This document shows positions 1-8,529 of a stretch of DNA of 34,432 nt, piece after piece (the first letter of the stretch is position 1; each line of letters begins with the position of its first letter). The position numbers were made by a program, and so were the translations under genes. This DNA comes from Candidatus Aminicenantota bacterium (GTDB lineage Bacteria > Acidobacteriota > Aminicenantia > Aminicenantales > Aminicenantaceae): contig DAOVDU010000013.1 of assembly GCA_030669305.1 (NCBI GenBank), positions 1 through 34,432 on the forward strand, given 5' to 3'. The notes beneath the pieces were generated by a model. The model ran no database searches and had not been told where the DNA came from. It saw nothing but the letters and a program-made list of their open reading frames with translations.

Positions 1-1347
1 AGAATTCCCAAAGGAGTCCTCCTGGTCGGAGCACCTGGAACAGGCAAGACTCTCCTTGCCCGAGCCGTTGCGGGCGAAGCAGCCGTTCCTTTCTTTTCTA
101 TCAGCGGCTCTGATTTCGTTGAGATGTTTGTCGGAGTAGGCGCTTCCCGTGTAAGAGATTTATTCGACCAGGGAAAAAAGCAAGCTCCCTGTTTGATTTT
201 CATTGACGAGATCGATGCTGTCGGGAGACAGAGAGGAGCAGGCCTGGGTGGAGGTCATGACGAACGCGAGCAAACTCTCAATCAGCTCCTTGTAGAAATG
301 GACGGGTTCGACGCCAACGAAGGAGTTATTCTCATAGCAGCCACAAACAGGCCCGATATTCTGGACCATGCTATTCTCAGGCCAGGAAGATTCGATCGCA
401 GAATCGTTGTTAATATGCCGGATGTCAAAGGCAGGGAGGATATTTTAAGAGTTCATATAAAAAATATTCCTTTAAGTAAAGACGTGAACTTAAAAGTCCT
501 GGCACGTTCAACCCCAGGCTTCTCTGGAGCAGATCTGGCAAACCTTGTCAATGAGGCAGCTCTTCTGGCCGCACGCTATGGCCAGGACAAAGTAATCATG
601 AAAGACTTCGAAAGCTCCAAGGACAAAGTCCTCATGGGAGTAGAAAGAAAGAGCATGATCATCAGCAATGAGGAGAAAAAAAACACAGCCTATCACGAGG
701 CTGGTCACGCCCTCATGGCTGCTCTCATCCCTGAAGCTGATCCCATCCACAAAGTTACAATCATCCCAAGAGGCCTAGCCTTGGGCTTAACCCAACAACT
801 CCCTCTCGATGACCGCTATACTTACTCCAAAACCTACCTCGAAGCCCAGCTGTCTGTTCTTCTAGCGGGAAGAATCGCAGAAAATATGTTCCTGGGAAAA
901 ATGACCACAGGCGCTGCCAATGACTTCGAGAAAACCACTGAAATTGCCCGGAAGATGGTCTGTCAATACGGTATGTCCGATCTGGGCCCCTTAGCATTCG
1001 GTGAGCGCGATGACCTGATCTTCCTTGGAAGGGACCTGGCTATGCACAAGAATTTCAGTGAAAAAACTGCAGAACTTATCGATGTGGAAGTAAAAAAAAT
1101 CATTAACAGAAATTTCGACAGGGCAAAAGAGCTTATGGAAAAAAACAAGAGCTATTTGAAAAAGATTGCAGAGGCTTTGCTTGAAAAAGAAATCTTAACC
1201 TCTGACGAAATACAAGCAATAATGAAAGGAAAGAAATTAACCCATGGAAAGAAAGCTACTCTAAAGACAAAACCTAGGAAAGAACGAATAAAAAAAGTGT
1301 CTAAAAAGGTTCAGCCCTCAATTAAAACAGATCCAGTGAAAGCGTAA
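1..1347 (+). CDS. ftsH: ATP-dependent zinc metalloprotease FtsH (5' truncated)
   Basis: Membrane-bound AAA+ protease that extracts and degrades membrane and unstable cytosolic proteins as a hexamer. The reading frame is open from base 1, so the N-terminal membrane segments and the start lie outside the window; 448 codons are visible. In visible codon numbers: Walker A GAPGTGKT at 10-17, pore-loop FVG at 43-45, Walker B LIFIDEID at 65-72, the second region of homology with RPGRFDR, and the zinc site HEAGH (bases 694-708, codon 232) followed by the third-ligand region TTGAANDF. All AAA and protease residues that can be checked are intact. The C-terminus is a lysine-rich tail of about 40 residues. 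folP starts 4 bases after the stop, so the two are probably co-transcribed. The first ATG in the frame, at 124, lies inside the ATPase domain and is not the start. Confidence 0.97.
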   Translation, partial: RIPKGVLLVGAPGTGKTLLARAVAGEAAVPFFSISGSDFVEMFVGVGASRVRDLFDQGKKQAPCLIFIDEIDAVGRQRGAGLGGGHDEREQTLNQLLVEMDGFDANEGVILIAATNRPDILDHAILRPGRFDRRIVVNMPDVKGREDILRVHIKNIPLSKDVNLKVLARSTPGFSGADLANLVNEAALLAARYGQDKVIMKDFESSKDKVLMGVERKSMIISNEEKKNTAYHEAGHALMAALIPEADPIHKVTIIPRGLALGLTQQLPLDDRYTYSKTYLEAQLSVLLAGRIAENMFLGKMTTGAANDFEKTTEIARKMVCQYGMSDLGPLAFGERDDLIFLGRDLAMHKNFSEKTAELIDVEVKKIINRNFDRAKELMEKNKSYLKKIAEALLEKEILTSDEIQAIMKGKKLTHGKKATLKTKPRKERIKKVSKKVQPSIKTDPVKA

Positions 1348-1351
1348 AGAG

Positions 1352-2254
1352 GTGAGAAAGAAGTCCATTCTTCAGGTCAGGGGAAATAGATTATTATTAG
1401 GCCAGAAAACCTGGCTGATGGGTATCATCAATGTCACTCCTGATTCTTTCTCAGACGGGGGCCTCTATTTTAATAAGGAAAAAGCAGTAGACAGAGGATT
1501 GGAACTTGCTGAAGAGGGTGCAAATATTATAGATATCGGAGGCGAAAGCACCCGCCCCGGATCAGATTTCATCTCTACAGAAGAAGAACTAATGCGCACT
1601 GTTCCTGTGATCTCTGCCTTAAGGAAAAAAACCGATGTCTTAATTTCAGTGGATACAACAAAATCTGAGGTCGCCGAAGCCGCCCTGGACGAAGGAGCAG
1701 ATATTATTAATGATATCAGCTCCTTCCGGTTTGACCCAAAAATGCTGTCTCTTGCGGCACAAAAGGACATTCCTGTTATCTTAATGCATATGAAAGGAAC
1801 ACCCAAAAACATGCAGCTTAATCCCTTTTATGAAGATCTTCTAGCTGAAATAAGAGGATTCCTTGAAGAAAGAATCGCAACTGCTCAAGCATACGGGATA
1901 AAAAAAGAGAAAATCATCATTGATCCTGGGATCGGATTCGGCAAAAGCCTTAAGGATAATCTTACATTGATTAAAAGCCTGAAATTTCTGGAACCCATCG
2001 ACCGGCCCATCCTGATAGGAATTTCTAGAAAATCTTTTATCGGAAAAATCTTAAGTCTGCCTCCACAGGAAAGAACCGAAGGCACTATAGCTTCAGCGGT
2101 TTTAAGCATCATTAATGGAGCCCATATCCTGAGGGTTCATGATGTCGAAGCAGTCAAAAGAGCCGTGCTTGTTACTGAAGCCATAATAGACGAGAGCATG
2201 CATCCCTTTTCTTTTTCAGATAACGAGGAGAAAAAGAGCAGCTATGTTTGCTAA
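1352..2254 (+). CDS. folP: Dihydropteroate synthase
   Basis: Condenses p-aminobenzoate with hydroxymethyl-dihydropterin diphosphate in folate synthesis. The 300-residue TIM-barrel carries the family signatures in order: GIINVTPDSFSDGG, DIGGESTRPGS, ISVDTT, INDISSF, the MHMKGTP loop, DPGIGFGK, GISRKSF and the terminal RVHDV. Length is normal. The start is GTG with an AAAGAGG ribosome site immediately upstream, overlapping the end of the ftsH spacer. The last 11 bases overlap the start of cdaA, so translation is likely coupled. The ftsH-folP order is common in bacteria. Confidence 0.96.
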   Translation: MRKKSILQVRGNRLLLGQKTWLMGIINVTPDSFSDGGLYFNKEKAVDRGLELAEEGANIIDIGGESTRPGSDFISTEEELMRTVPVISALRKKTDVLISVDTTKSEVAEAALDEGADIINDISSFRFDPKMLSLAAQKDIPVILMHMKGTPKNMQLNPFYEDLLAEIRGFLEERIATAQAYGIKKEKIIIDPGIGFGKSLKDNLTLIKSLKFLEPIDRPILIGISRKSFIGKILSLPPQERTEGTIASAVLSIINGAHILRVHDVEAVKRAVLVTEAIIDESMHPFSFSDNEEKKSSYVC

Positions 2255-3011
2255 CATCATCAATGCCTTAGCCAACTTTACTCTTGGAGATTTCCTTGAT
2301 ATTCTTCTTGTGACTATAATCCTCTATTCCTTTTTCCGGCTGATAAAAGATACAAAAGCCTTCCAGATGGCTATTGGCTTGGGGATAGTCGGTATCCTCT
2401 TTCTCATCACGCAATGGGGAAAACTGGTCGTTTCCCACTGGCTCATTAAAATTTTCACTCCCTTTCTGATTATCGCCCTCATTATCCTCTTCCAAGTAGA
2501 GCTAAGAAGATTCTTGACAACAATCGGCTCCCACTCTTTCAGAAGACCAATTTTTCTTAAAGCCCTGACAGAACGCCTGGAAGATGTCTTCCTGGCTGTT
2601 GATTACCTAGGGTCCAAAAAGATAGGAGCTCTAATTGCAATTGAAAAGGAGATATCTCTGAAGGGTTATGCTGACCGCGGCACAAAAATCGATGCAGTTA
2701 TCTCTAAGGAGCTTTTGGTCAGCATCTTTTTTCCCCATTCTCCTTTGCACGACGGAGCTGTTATCATCCAGGAAAACAAGATCCTGGCAGCTGGCTGTCT
2801 CCTGCCTCTTCCAGCCTCCCACAACTTGGGTGAAGAATTTCTGGCCCGTACAAGGCATTTAGCAGCAATAGGTCTTTCTCAAGAAACAGATGCTCTGGTA
2901 ATAGTCGTTTCAGAGGAAACAGGGACTATTTCTCTCGCTATGAAAGGCCGCTTAAAACGAGGATTGGATAAAGAACGACTTAAGCAATATTTGCTCGATT
3001 ACTTAAAATAA
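2244..3011 (+). CDS. cdaA: Diadenylate cyclase CdaA (c-di-AMP synthase)
   Basis: Membrane enzyme that makes cyclic di-AMP from two ATP, a second messenger for potassium, osmotic and cell-wall balance. Three hydrophobic helices (about residues 15-34, 41-60 and 65-85) are followed by a DAC/DisA_N domain (about 105-225). The catalytic DGA motif is present as SPLHDGAVI (D170-A172), and VSEETG is conserved. The second signature, normally RHR, reads RHL (R204-H205-L206, bases 2853-2861), a change in a nucleotide-contacting motif. The gene overlaps folP by 11 bases and is followed after 1 base by the CdaR gene and then glmM, the classical cdaA-cdaR-glmM arrangement, so the family call is firm even if full activity is not proven. 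Confidence 0.94.
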   Translation: MFANIINALANFTLGDFLDILLVTIILYSFFRLIKDTKAFQMAIGLGIVGILFLITQWGKLVVSHWLIKIFTPFLIIALIILFQVELRRFLTTIGSHSFRRPIFLKALTERLEDVFLAVDYLGSKKIGALIAIEKEISLKGYADRGTKIDAVISKELLVSIFFPHSPLHDGAVIIQENKILAAGCLLPLPASHNLGEEFLARTRHLAAIGLSQETDALVIVVSEETGTISLAMKGRLKRGLDKERLKQYLLDYLK

Positions 3012-3012
3012 G

Positions 3013-3714
3013 ATGAGAAAATTCATAAAAAATCTATTTTTGAAAAATTGGGGACTCAAACTCTTCTCCTTTCTTATTGCTCTGGTCCTCTGGCTCACTC
3101 TTATTCCCCCAGAGAAAACTTTCTCAGAGAAAACCATAACCATTCCTCTGGTACTTCATAACACTCCATCTGAAATGGAGATAGTAGAAAAGCCACCAGC
3201 TACTGTTGATGTAACAATCAGGGCTCCCAACCGTCTTCTCGTCCAAATTACCTCCGCCACCGTCCATGCAGCTCTAGACCTCAAGAATGCCCGCGTAGAC
3301 GTAGAAAATTATTCTCTGAGTAAGAGTATGATAACTATACCAGAAGGCGCAGAAGTTAAGGACATCCTTCCGGGTCAGGTCAAACTAAAATTAGAGAGGA
3401 CAAAAGAAATCCTGCTGGATGTGGAAGCAAACCTTACCGGAGAAATGCAGAAAGGGTACAAATTAATAAAAGCAGAGATCCTTCCTCCTCAGGTTCTCAT
3501 TAAAGGTCCAGAGAGCAAGGTAAAAGACAAATATAAGGTGAGAACGAGCCCTATCGATATTTCATCTTTGACTCATTCTATAGAGCTCGAGGCTGATTTA
3601 ATTCTTCCTAATTCTGACCTGAGATTGGCTTCCTCCGAGACAAAAGTAATAGTAAGGATAATCATTCAGGAAGAAAATCCTGAAGAGAAAGAGAATAAGA
3701 AAAAGAAGAAGTAG
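3013..3714 (+). CDS. cdaR: YbbR-domain protein CdaR (CdaA regulator)
   Basis: Extracytoplasmic partner that modulates CdaA activity in the organisms where it has been studied. The sequence has one N-terminal membrane helix (about residues 14-30, LFSFLIALVLWLTLI) followed by about 190 residues resembling two YbbR repeats (about 37-120 and 125-225), with typical beta-rich segments such as ATVDVTIRAP and PPQVLIKGP. Firmicute CdaR proteins often have four repeats, so this is a short version. The C-terminus is a lysine/glutamate tail. The start lies 1 base after the cdaA stop. A candidate terminator overlaps the end of the gene. Confidence 0.88.
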   Translation: MRKFIKNLFLKNWGLKLFSFLIALVLWLTLIPPEKTFSEKTITIPLVLHNTPSEMEIVEKPPATVDVTIRAPNRLLVQITSATVHAALDLKNARVDVENYSLSKSMITIPEGAEVKDILPGQVKLKLERTKEILLDVEANLTGEMQKGYKLIKAEILPPQVLIKGPESKVKDKYKVRTSPIDISSLTHSIELEADLILPNSDLRLASSETKVIVRIIIQEENPEEKENKKKKK

Positions 3715-3734
3715 AAGATATTTTCTTCTTTTTT
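3700..3734 (+). terminator. Candidate AT-rich hairpin terminator after cdaR
   Basis: An 11-base perfect inverted repeat (AAAAAGAAGAA at 3700-3710, its complement at 3723-3733) encloses a 12-base loop and ends in a T run. The left arm lies within the last codons of cdaR. The stem contains few G-C pairs, so it would be weak. Its position just before the glmM promoter suggests it separates the two transcription units. Confidence 0.4.
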
Positions 3735-3760
3735 GAAACCACAATATTTTTGGCTATAAT
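3733..3760 (+). promoter_or_regulatory. Sigma70-type promoter for glmM
   Basis: TTGAAA (3733-3738) and TATAAT (3755-3760) are separated by 16 bases, 30 bases upstream of the glmM ATG. An AAGGA ribosome site follows in the leader, about 12 bases from the ATG. This suggests glmM can be transcribed independently of ftsH-cdaR. Confidence 0.55.
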
Positions 3761-3790
3761 TTACTCTTATCATAAGGAACTGCCTCAGCA

Positions 3791-5128
3791 ATGAATAAAC
3801 TTTTCGGAACAGACGGAATAAGAGCGGTTGCGGGTCAATTTCCCCTTGATTATCCCTCAGTTTACATTTTGGGCAAAGCTCTGACTTCGCTTCTTGAAGA
3901 AGAAGGACTTCCTCCCAAAGTGATTATCGGCCGTGACACAAGAGAGTCAGGGATATGGCTCGAACAAGCTTTATTCCAGGGAGTCAAAGATAACAGAGGA
4001 AAAGCAGTCTCAGTCGGTATCATTCCCACATCTGGGGTTTCTTTTTTAACAAAAAAACATTCTTTCTCTGCAGGGATAGTAATCTCTGCTTCCCATAACC
4101 CCTACCAGGACAACGGCATCAAAATCTTTTCCTCTCAAGGCATTAAAATCCCAGATACCTGGGAGAAGAGACTGGAAAATGCAATAACATCATCAAGAAA
4201 AGTCGCAAGGATAGAACACATCGAAATCACCCCTTTTTCATCCCTGGATCAGGACTACAAGGACTTCCTGAAGAGCCTATTTACTCCTGTAGACTTTCAA
4301 CGAAGAATCAAAGTTGTCCTAGACTGCTCGAATGGGGCAAGCTCTCTTTTTGCTCCCGAGATTCTTTCAGATTTAGGATTCGAAGTCGTTACTTTAAACG
4401 CTTCCCTAGATGGGAAAAACATCAACTTAGAATGTGGTTCTCTACATCCTCAATATTTATCAAAAAAAGTCATAGAAAACACAGCAGATATCGGAGTCGC
4501 CTATGATGGGGATGCAGACAGAGCCATATGGGTTGATGAAAATGGCAGGATCTTGAATGGTGATCATACTCTTTTTGTGCTATGCCAGTTTATGAAGGAA
4601 AAAGGAATTTTAAAATCGGATTATGTTGTAGCCACAACGATGAGCAACATGGGCCTCGAAAAAGCACTTGAGAGATTCCATTTAAGGCTCTTCCGCACAC
4701 AAGTCGGTGACAAATATGTTCTTGAACAAATGATAAAATTAAAAGCTAATTTGGGCGGGGAACAGTCAGGTCACACGATTTTTCTGGATGACTGCCCAAC
4801 AGGGGATGGCATCCTTACGAGTATAAAAATGCTCGAGGCAATGGTAACGTATAATGCTTCCTTATCTGAACTGGTTGCAGACTTCAAAGAATTTCCTCAA
4901 ATCTTAAAAAATATCCAGGTTTCACGAAAAGATGATTTTGCACATTTCCCGGAAATCATGAACACAATGGAAGACATAGAAAACCGTTTAGGAGATACGG
5001 GACGATTGAATGTCCGCTACTCCGGCACAGAACCCTTAGCCAGAATAATGATAGAAGGAAGAGACCAAGACGAAATAGAACAATATGCACAGCAAATGGT
5101 CAAAGTCATTGCTAAACATCTAAGTTAG
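3791..5128 (+). CDS. glmM: Phosphoglucosamine mutase
   Basis: Interconverts glucosamine-6-phosphate and glucosamine-1-phosphate on the route to UDP-GlcNAc. The 445-residue protein has the normal length and all four alpha-phosphohexomutase signatures: FGTDGIR at the N-terminus, the phosphoserine loop ISASHNP (S101), the metal loop DGDADR (D239, D241, D243), the sugar-binding GGEQSGH and the phosphate-binding RYSGTEP near the C-terminus. In species that have been examined, GlmM can bind and inhibit CdaA, so the adjacency to cdaA-cdaR is functionally meaningful. It has its own promoter. Confidence 0.97.
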   Translation: MNKLFGTDGIRAVAGQFPLDYPSVYILGKALTSLLEEEGLPPKVIIGRDTRESGIWLEQALFQGVKDNRGKAVSVGIIPTSGVSFLTKKHSFSAGIVISASHNPYQDNGIKIFSSQGIKIPDTWEKRLENAITSSRKVARIEHIEITPFSSLDQDYKDFLKSLFTPVDFQRRIKVVLDCSNGASSLFAPEILSDLGFEVVTLNASLDGKNINLECGSLHPQYLSKKVIENTADIGVAYDGDADRAIWVDENGRILNGDHTLFVLCQFMKEKGILKSDYVVATTMSNMGLEKALERFHLRLFRTQVGDKYVLEQMIKLKANLGGEQSGHTIFLDDCPTGDGILTSIKMLEAMVTYNASLSELVADFKEFPQILKNIQVSRKDDFAHFPEIMNTMEDIENRLGDTGRLNVRYSGTEPLARIMIEGRDQDEIEQYAQQMVKVIAKHLS

Positions 5129-5129
5129 G

Positions 5130-5210
5130 AGTGAGGAGTTAGGAGTAAAACAAACTCAAATCTCAAAACTCAAGAACATAAAAGTAATAATTTGAGACTG
5201 AGAGACTAGG
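5130..5210. repeat. Intergenic repeat with CTCAAA-type arms
   Basis: Directly after the glmM stop. GAGTGAGGAGT and AGGAGTAAAA are followed by CTCAAATCTCAAA (5155-5167), which is nearly complementary to TTTGAGACTGAG (5191-5202). The opening wording (GAGTGAGGAGT, then AAACTCAAAACTCAA) recurs after the M20 gene at 7543-7572. Confidence 0.5.
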
Positions 5211-5283
5211 AAATTATAAATCAATGAGATCAATTAATTGCTACTAATTTCCTTTAGGATCACGTAATCTCTATAATTATTCA

Positions 5284-5377
5284 AGTAAAGAGTAGAAAAA
5301 AATAGTAAAAAACGAAGAAAAGCGAAATTCTGGGTCATTTTTTCTTGCTTTTTACTCTTTACTTTTTACTCTTTACT
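5284..5377. repeat. Imperfect inverted repeat with AGTAAAGAGTA arms
   Basis: AGTAAAGAGTA (5284-5294) pairs with two downstream copies of its complement TACTCTTTACT (5353-5363 and 5367-5377). The element lies 17 bases upstream of the pdxJ start, so a hairpin here would be transcribed in the pdxJ leader or would overlap its promoter. Confidence 0.55.
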
Positions 5378-5394
5378 GAAAGTAGGAGGTAATA

Positions 5395-6105
5395 ATGAGG
5401 CTTTCCGTTAATATTGATCATTTTGCGACATTAAGAGAAGCCAGGCTAAGTAATGAGCCCGAACCGATCCTTGCAGCACTTCTGGCAGAGCAAGCAGGAG
5501 CAGAGGGAATTGTCTGCCATATCAGAGGGGACAGGCGCCACATCAAAGAAAGGGACCTACAAATGCTTCGTCAGGCGATCAAAACCAAACTCAACATAGA
5601 GATGGCTGCAACAGAAGAGATGAAAAATATCGCCTTAGAGATAAATCCCGATGTTGTCTCTTTGGTCCCAGAGCGCGAAGAAGAATTGACCACAGAAGGA
5701 GGCCTTGATGTTATTTCCAATGAAAGACATCTCGGTCCTCATATCAAGGAACTGCAAAAGGCTGGAATAAAAGTCAGTATTTTTGTCGATCCTGATTTAA
5801 AGCAAATCAATGCCTGCAGCAGGGCTGGAGTCAATCTTATCGAGATAAACACAGGAAAATATGCAGACCTTAAGCCCGGGGAAGAACGCCAGAAGGCTCT
5901 GGAAGAAATAAAAAAGGCGGCTTTACACGGGCACAAATTAGGCCTTGAGATTCACGCTGGACATGGACTGGATTACAAGAACATCTTTCCTGTGGTCGAA
6001 ATTCCTGAAATAACCGAATTCAGCATAGGCTTTTCTATTATTGCCAGGTCTGCCATTGTCGGCATTGATATGGCAGTCAGGGAAATGGTAAATCTGATTG
6101 GATAA
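5395..6105 (+). CDS. pdxJ: Pyridoxine 5'-phosphate synthase
   Basis: Condenses 1-deoxyxylulose-5-phosphate with 3-amino-2-oxopropyl phosphate to give pyridoxine phosphate, the last ring-forming step of the DXP-dependent vitamin B6 route. The 236-residue TIM barrel starts with the signature NIDHFATLREAR and contains CHIRGDRRHI, the IEMAATEEM strand, SLVPEREEE, the IEINTG phosphate strand and the late HAGHGLDY. Length matches the family. A strong AGGAGGT site precedes the ATG. pdxJ stands alone, flanked by repeat-rich spacers. Confidence 0.96.
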   Translation: MRLSVNIDHFATLREARLSNEPEPILAALLAEQAGAEGIVCHIRGDRRHIKERDLQMLRQAIKTKLNIEMAATEEMKNIALEINPDVVSLVPEREEELTTEGGLDVISNERHLGPHIKELQKAGIKVSIFVDPDLKQINACSRAGVNLIEINTGKYADLKPGEERQKALEEIKKAALHGHKLGLEIHAGHGLDYKNIFPVVEIPEITEFSIGFSIIARSAIVGIDMAVREMVNLIG

Positions 6106-6108
6106 AAT

Positions 6109-6286
6109 AAAATTCCAAATCCCAAATCACAAATTCCAAACAAATCCCAATTACCGAAATCACAAACTAATCAGTTTAAGGTTTAAAGTTTAAGGTTTAA
6201 GGTATTTATATTTTTATTTAGTCAATTAATCCTTAAACATTAAACATTCAACCTTAAACCAATATAAGTTTCGGATTTCGAATTTT
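6109..6286. repeat. Nested inverted repeat filling the pdxJ-M20 spacer
   Basis: An outer pair of 18-base arms (6109-6126 and 6269-6286) matches at 16 of 18 positions. An inner pair of 29-base arms built from GTTTAAGG units (6174-6202 and 6231-6259) matches at 26 of 29, around a 28-base AT-rich loop. Almost the whole spacer is therefore self-complementary. Another copy of the inner element lies at 7581-7674. Confidence 0.7.
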
Positions 6287-6306
6287 CTTATGAATGGGAG
6301 TTAATT

Positions 6307-7533
6307 ATGGATATTCGAATAAACCTTGATCGATTGAAAGAGGATATTCTTGAGCTTTCCCAGATCGGCCGTGATCCGAATCAGGGAATAAGCCGGCCAT
6401 CTTTCAGCAAAGCTGACCTTGAAGCCCAAGAATGGCTCAAAGAAAGGATCAAAGATTCAGGACTCTTTGTTCGACAAGACGGCGCAGGAAATATTTTTGG
6501 TCGTATTGAAGGCCAGGGTAAAACAGTCATGGCTGGTTCTCATATCGACACTGTGATTAACGGCGGCATGTTTGACGGCTCTATAGGCGTCCTTTCTGCA
6601 TTGGAGTGTCTAAGAAGAATAAAAGAGGAAGGGCTCCCTTTTACCAAACCTCTGGAGGTTGCCTCATTTACGGATGAAGAAGGAAACTTGGTTGGCGACT
6701 TCATGGGAAGCCGGGCTTTTGTTGGACCTTTAGACCAGGAATTGTTGGAAAAAGGGTTAACTCAGTTTGGCTATTCTTTCAAGGAGATTTTAGAGAAAAC
6801 ACAATTTACCATAGACAGCATCATGGAGGCACACAAACAGAGACCTGAAATAGAGGCTTTCCTTGAGATTCATATAGAACAGGGGCCTGTGCTGGAAACA
6901 GAAAACAAGCCAATCGGAATTGTTGACCGCATTGCAGGTAAGAATTACTGGCTGTGTTCCTTCTTTGGCAAAGCAAGCCATGCAGGAACAACCCCTTTTG
7001 AACTTCGCCATGATGCATTCTTAGGTTTAGCAGACTTTGCCCTAAAGAGCACACAGTATGTTGCAACCAAACACTACGGAAGCATGTTGACCATCGGAAA
7101 AGCTTTTATCCACCCAGGAGCATTCAGCATTGTTCCAGGCCGTGCCGATTTTTCTCTCGATTTCAGAAGCACAACAAAGGAGACACTCGAAGGCCTGGAA
7201 AGGTCTCTCGTTGATCTTGCTGAAGATGTCTCATCAACCCGCGGGCTTAAGTTCACCTCAAAGATTATAGACAAAACAGATCCTGTAACTATATTGCCGC
7301 GCATTGTAAATCTAATGAAGGAAGAATGCGAGAAGCTCGGATACCACTACATGACACTCCACAGCGGAGCCGGCCATGATGCTCAAATCATCGCAAGTGT
7401 AGCGGAATCAGGAATGATATTTATCCCCTGCGAAGACGGAATCAGCCACTCACCTGATGAAAAGATCAACTGGGAGGATCTAGAAAAGGGGGCAAACCTC
7501 CTGCTTCATACTATTTTAAGGTTGGCAGGCTAA
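6307..7533 (+). CDS. M20-family amidase/hydantoinase-type hydrolase (N-carbamoyl-amino-acid hydrolase or allantoate amidohydrolase)
   Basis: Zinc-dependent amidohydrolase of the HyuC/AllC group, cleaving N-carbamoyl or ureido amides. The 408-residue protein has the two-metal site in order: GSHIDT (H79), GGMFDGSIG (D90), FTDEEG (E124/E125), EIHIEQGP (H189) and the C-terminal GISHSPDE (H381). The dimerisation-domain signature GKASHAGTTP and the substrate loop HSGAGHDAQ are present. Sequence alone does not separate carbamoylase from allantoate amidohydrolase, and no hydantoinase, allantoinase or transporter lies nearby. GGGAG lies six bases before the ATG. The gene sits between two near-identical hairpin repeats, which could reflect acquisition or rearrangement as a unit. 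Confidence 0.9.
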   Translation: MDIRINLDRLKEDILELSQIGRDPNQGISRPSFSKADLEAQEWLKERIKDSGLFVRQDGAGNIFGRIEGQGKTVMAGSHIDTVINGGMFDGSIGVLSALECLRRIKEEGLPFTKPLEVASFTDEEGNLVGDFMGSRAFVGPLDQELLEKGLTQFGYSFKEILEKTQFTIDSIMEAHKQRPEIEAFLEIHIEQGPVLETENKPIGIVDRIAGKNYWLCSFFGKASHAGTTPFELRHDAFLGLADFALKSTQYVATKHYGSMLTIGKAFIHPGAFSIVPGRADFSLDFRSTTKETLEGLERSLVDLAEDVSSTRGLKFTSKIIDKTDPVTILPRIVNLMKEECEKLGYHYMTLHSGAGHDAQIIASVAESGMIFIPCEDGISHSPDEKINWEDLEKGANLLLHTILRLAG

Positions 7534-7542
7534 TAAGTAAAG

Positions 7543-7674
7543 AGTGAGGAGTAAAATAAACTCAAAACTCAAACAAATTAGTTTAAGGCTTAAAGTTTAA
7601 GGTTTAAGGTATTTATATCTTAAATTAAATTATTAAACATTAAACATTCAACCTTAAACCAATATAGGTTTCGG
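7543..7674. repeat. Second copy of the GTTTAAGG inverted repeat after the M20 gene
   Basis: Opens with GAGTGAGGAGTAAAA and ACTCAAAACTCAA wording shared with the post-glmM spacer. It continues with GTTTAAGG-unit arms (7581-7609 and 7632-7659). Bases 7634-7674 match 6234-6274 at 40 of 41 positions, in the same orientation, so the M20 gene is bracketed by direct copies of a hairpin element. Confidence 0.7.
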
Positions 7675-7731
7675 TCATTGCTATTTTGTTGACTGTTTGG
7701 GATTTGATAATTGAAAATTGAATAGTTTTTC

Positions 7732-8160
7732 TTAATCATTAAAGTCATCCGGTTGAGGGCGGAAGCTTCGTCCGGCTTTTTTCTGAGAATGTTTTCTTTT
7801 TTCCTCTAACATCTTCAGCTTTGCTCTCTTTGATCGTTTTCTTTTCTGGCGGCGGATCTTTTCAATCCTCTGCTGCTCTTCGCTCCTCTTTCCCAGAATC
7901 ATTGTTTCTATTTTATCCGCAAGAATTTTCCGGGCAAGATAGCGGTTAATTGCCTGATACCGCTCCCTTTGACACTTGACCTCAATTTCTGTGGGAAGGT
8001 GTTTCAGATAGACACAGGTTGAAGTTTTATTTACCTTCTGACCGCCTTTTCCGCTCGAGCGAATAAATTTCTCCACAATATCTTTCTCGAAAATACCCAA
8101 ACTCTCCATTTTCTTGAGCAGAGCTTTTTCTTTTTCCTTACTTACTCTGAATCCAGCCAT
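7732..8160 (-). CDS. GGQ-domain release-factor-like protein (ArfB/C12orf65-like)
   Basis: Small protein of 142 residues containing only the peptidyl-tRNA hydrolysis domain of class I release factors: SSGKGGQKVNKT with the catalytic G39-G40-Q41. It lacks the codon-recognition domains of PrfA and PrfB. The C-terminal 60 residues are very basic (RRQKRKRSKRAKLK region), as in ArfB and mitochondrial C12orf65/mtRF-R, where the tail enters the mRNA channel or binds RNA. The likely role is rescue of stalled ribosomes; which rescue subfamily it belongs to is uncertain. It is a single-gene unit with no clear ribosome site close to the ATG and repeat-rich spacers on both sides. Confidence 0.85.
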   Translation of the reverse strand: MAGFRVSKEKEKALLKKMESLGIFEKDIVEKFIRSSGKGGQKVNKTSTCVYLKHLPTEIEVKCQRERYQAINRYLARKILADKIETMILGKRSEEQQRIEKIRRQKRKRSKRAKLKMLEEKRKHSQKKAGRSFRPQPDDFND

Positions 8161-8529
8161 TTTTCACACTGCGTTATCCTTTGCCTTTTATCTTTCTTCT
8201 ATTTTAGCGTTTTATATCACTTTTGTTAATAATAAGTTATGAGATAGAAAACTAACGAAACAGCGTACCTAAGAAGCGGAGAATCGGCGATAAAAAATAA
8301 CAAACTGATATACTGACATACTGTCATACTGAGAAAAAAATATGAAACAATAAATGGAAATGCAGTTTAGCAGTATGTCAGTTTGACAGTATAGCAATTC
8401 TTTCATCAAAAGATGAGTACAGTCCCCACCTGTCTTGCTAGTCTTTTTGTTTGTTTGACTGGTTATCTAAATTCATATAAACTCAATAATTCATTATGTT
8501 TATAAAATCTCTGCAAAAGGAAAAATAAC
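8161..8529. other. Intergenic region between two divergent genes
   Basis: No gene is seen in these 369 bases. It is the shared upstream region of the GGQ protein (-) and the M14 peptidase (+). It holds the inverted repeat at 8309-8393 and a weak promoter candidate for the peptidase: TTGACT (8455-8460), a short 15-base spacer, TATAAA (8476-8481). AAGGA precedes the ATG by about 8 bases. The stretch GTACAGTCCCCACCTGT (8418-8434) resembles half of a REP-like palindrome, but no partner is present. Confidence 0.5.
8309..8393. repeat. Inverted repeat with CAGTATG/CATACTG arms
   Basis: A 23-base arm (8309-8331) made of TACTG-type units is complementary to 8371-8393 at 20 of 23 positions, with a 39-base AT-rich loop. 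Related wording, TCAGTATGGCAGTTCAGCAG, occurs alone at 17406-17425. It is a different family from the GTTTAAGG elements. Confidence 0.65.

Noticed and set aside
8418-8434. Second REP-like palindrome ahead of the M14 gene
   Set aside because: The GTACAGTCCCC wording resembles one arm, but no complementary arm is found nearby.
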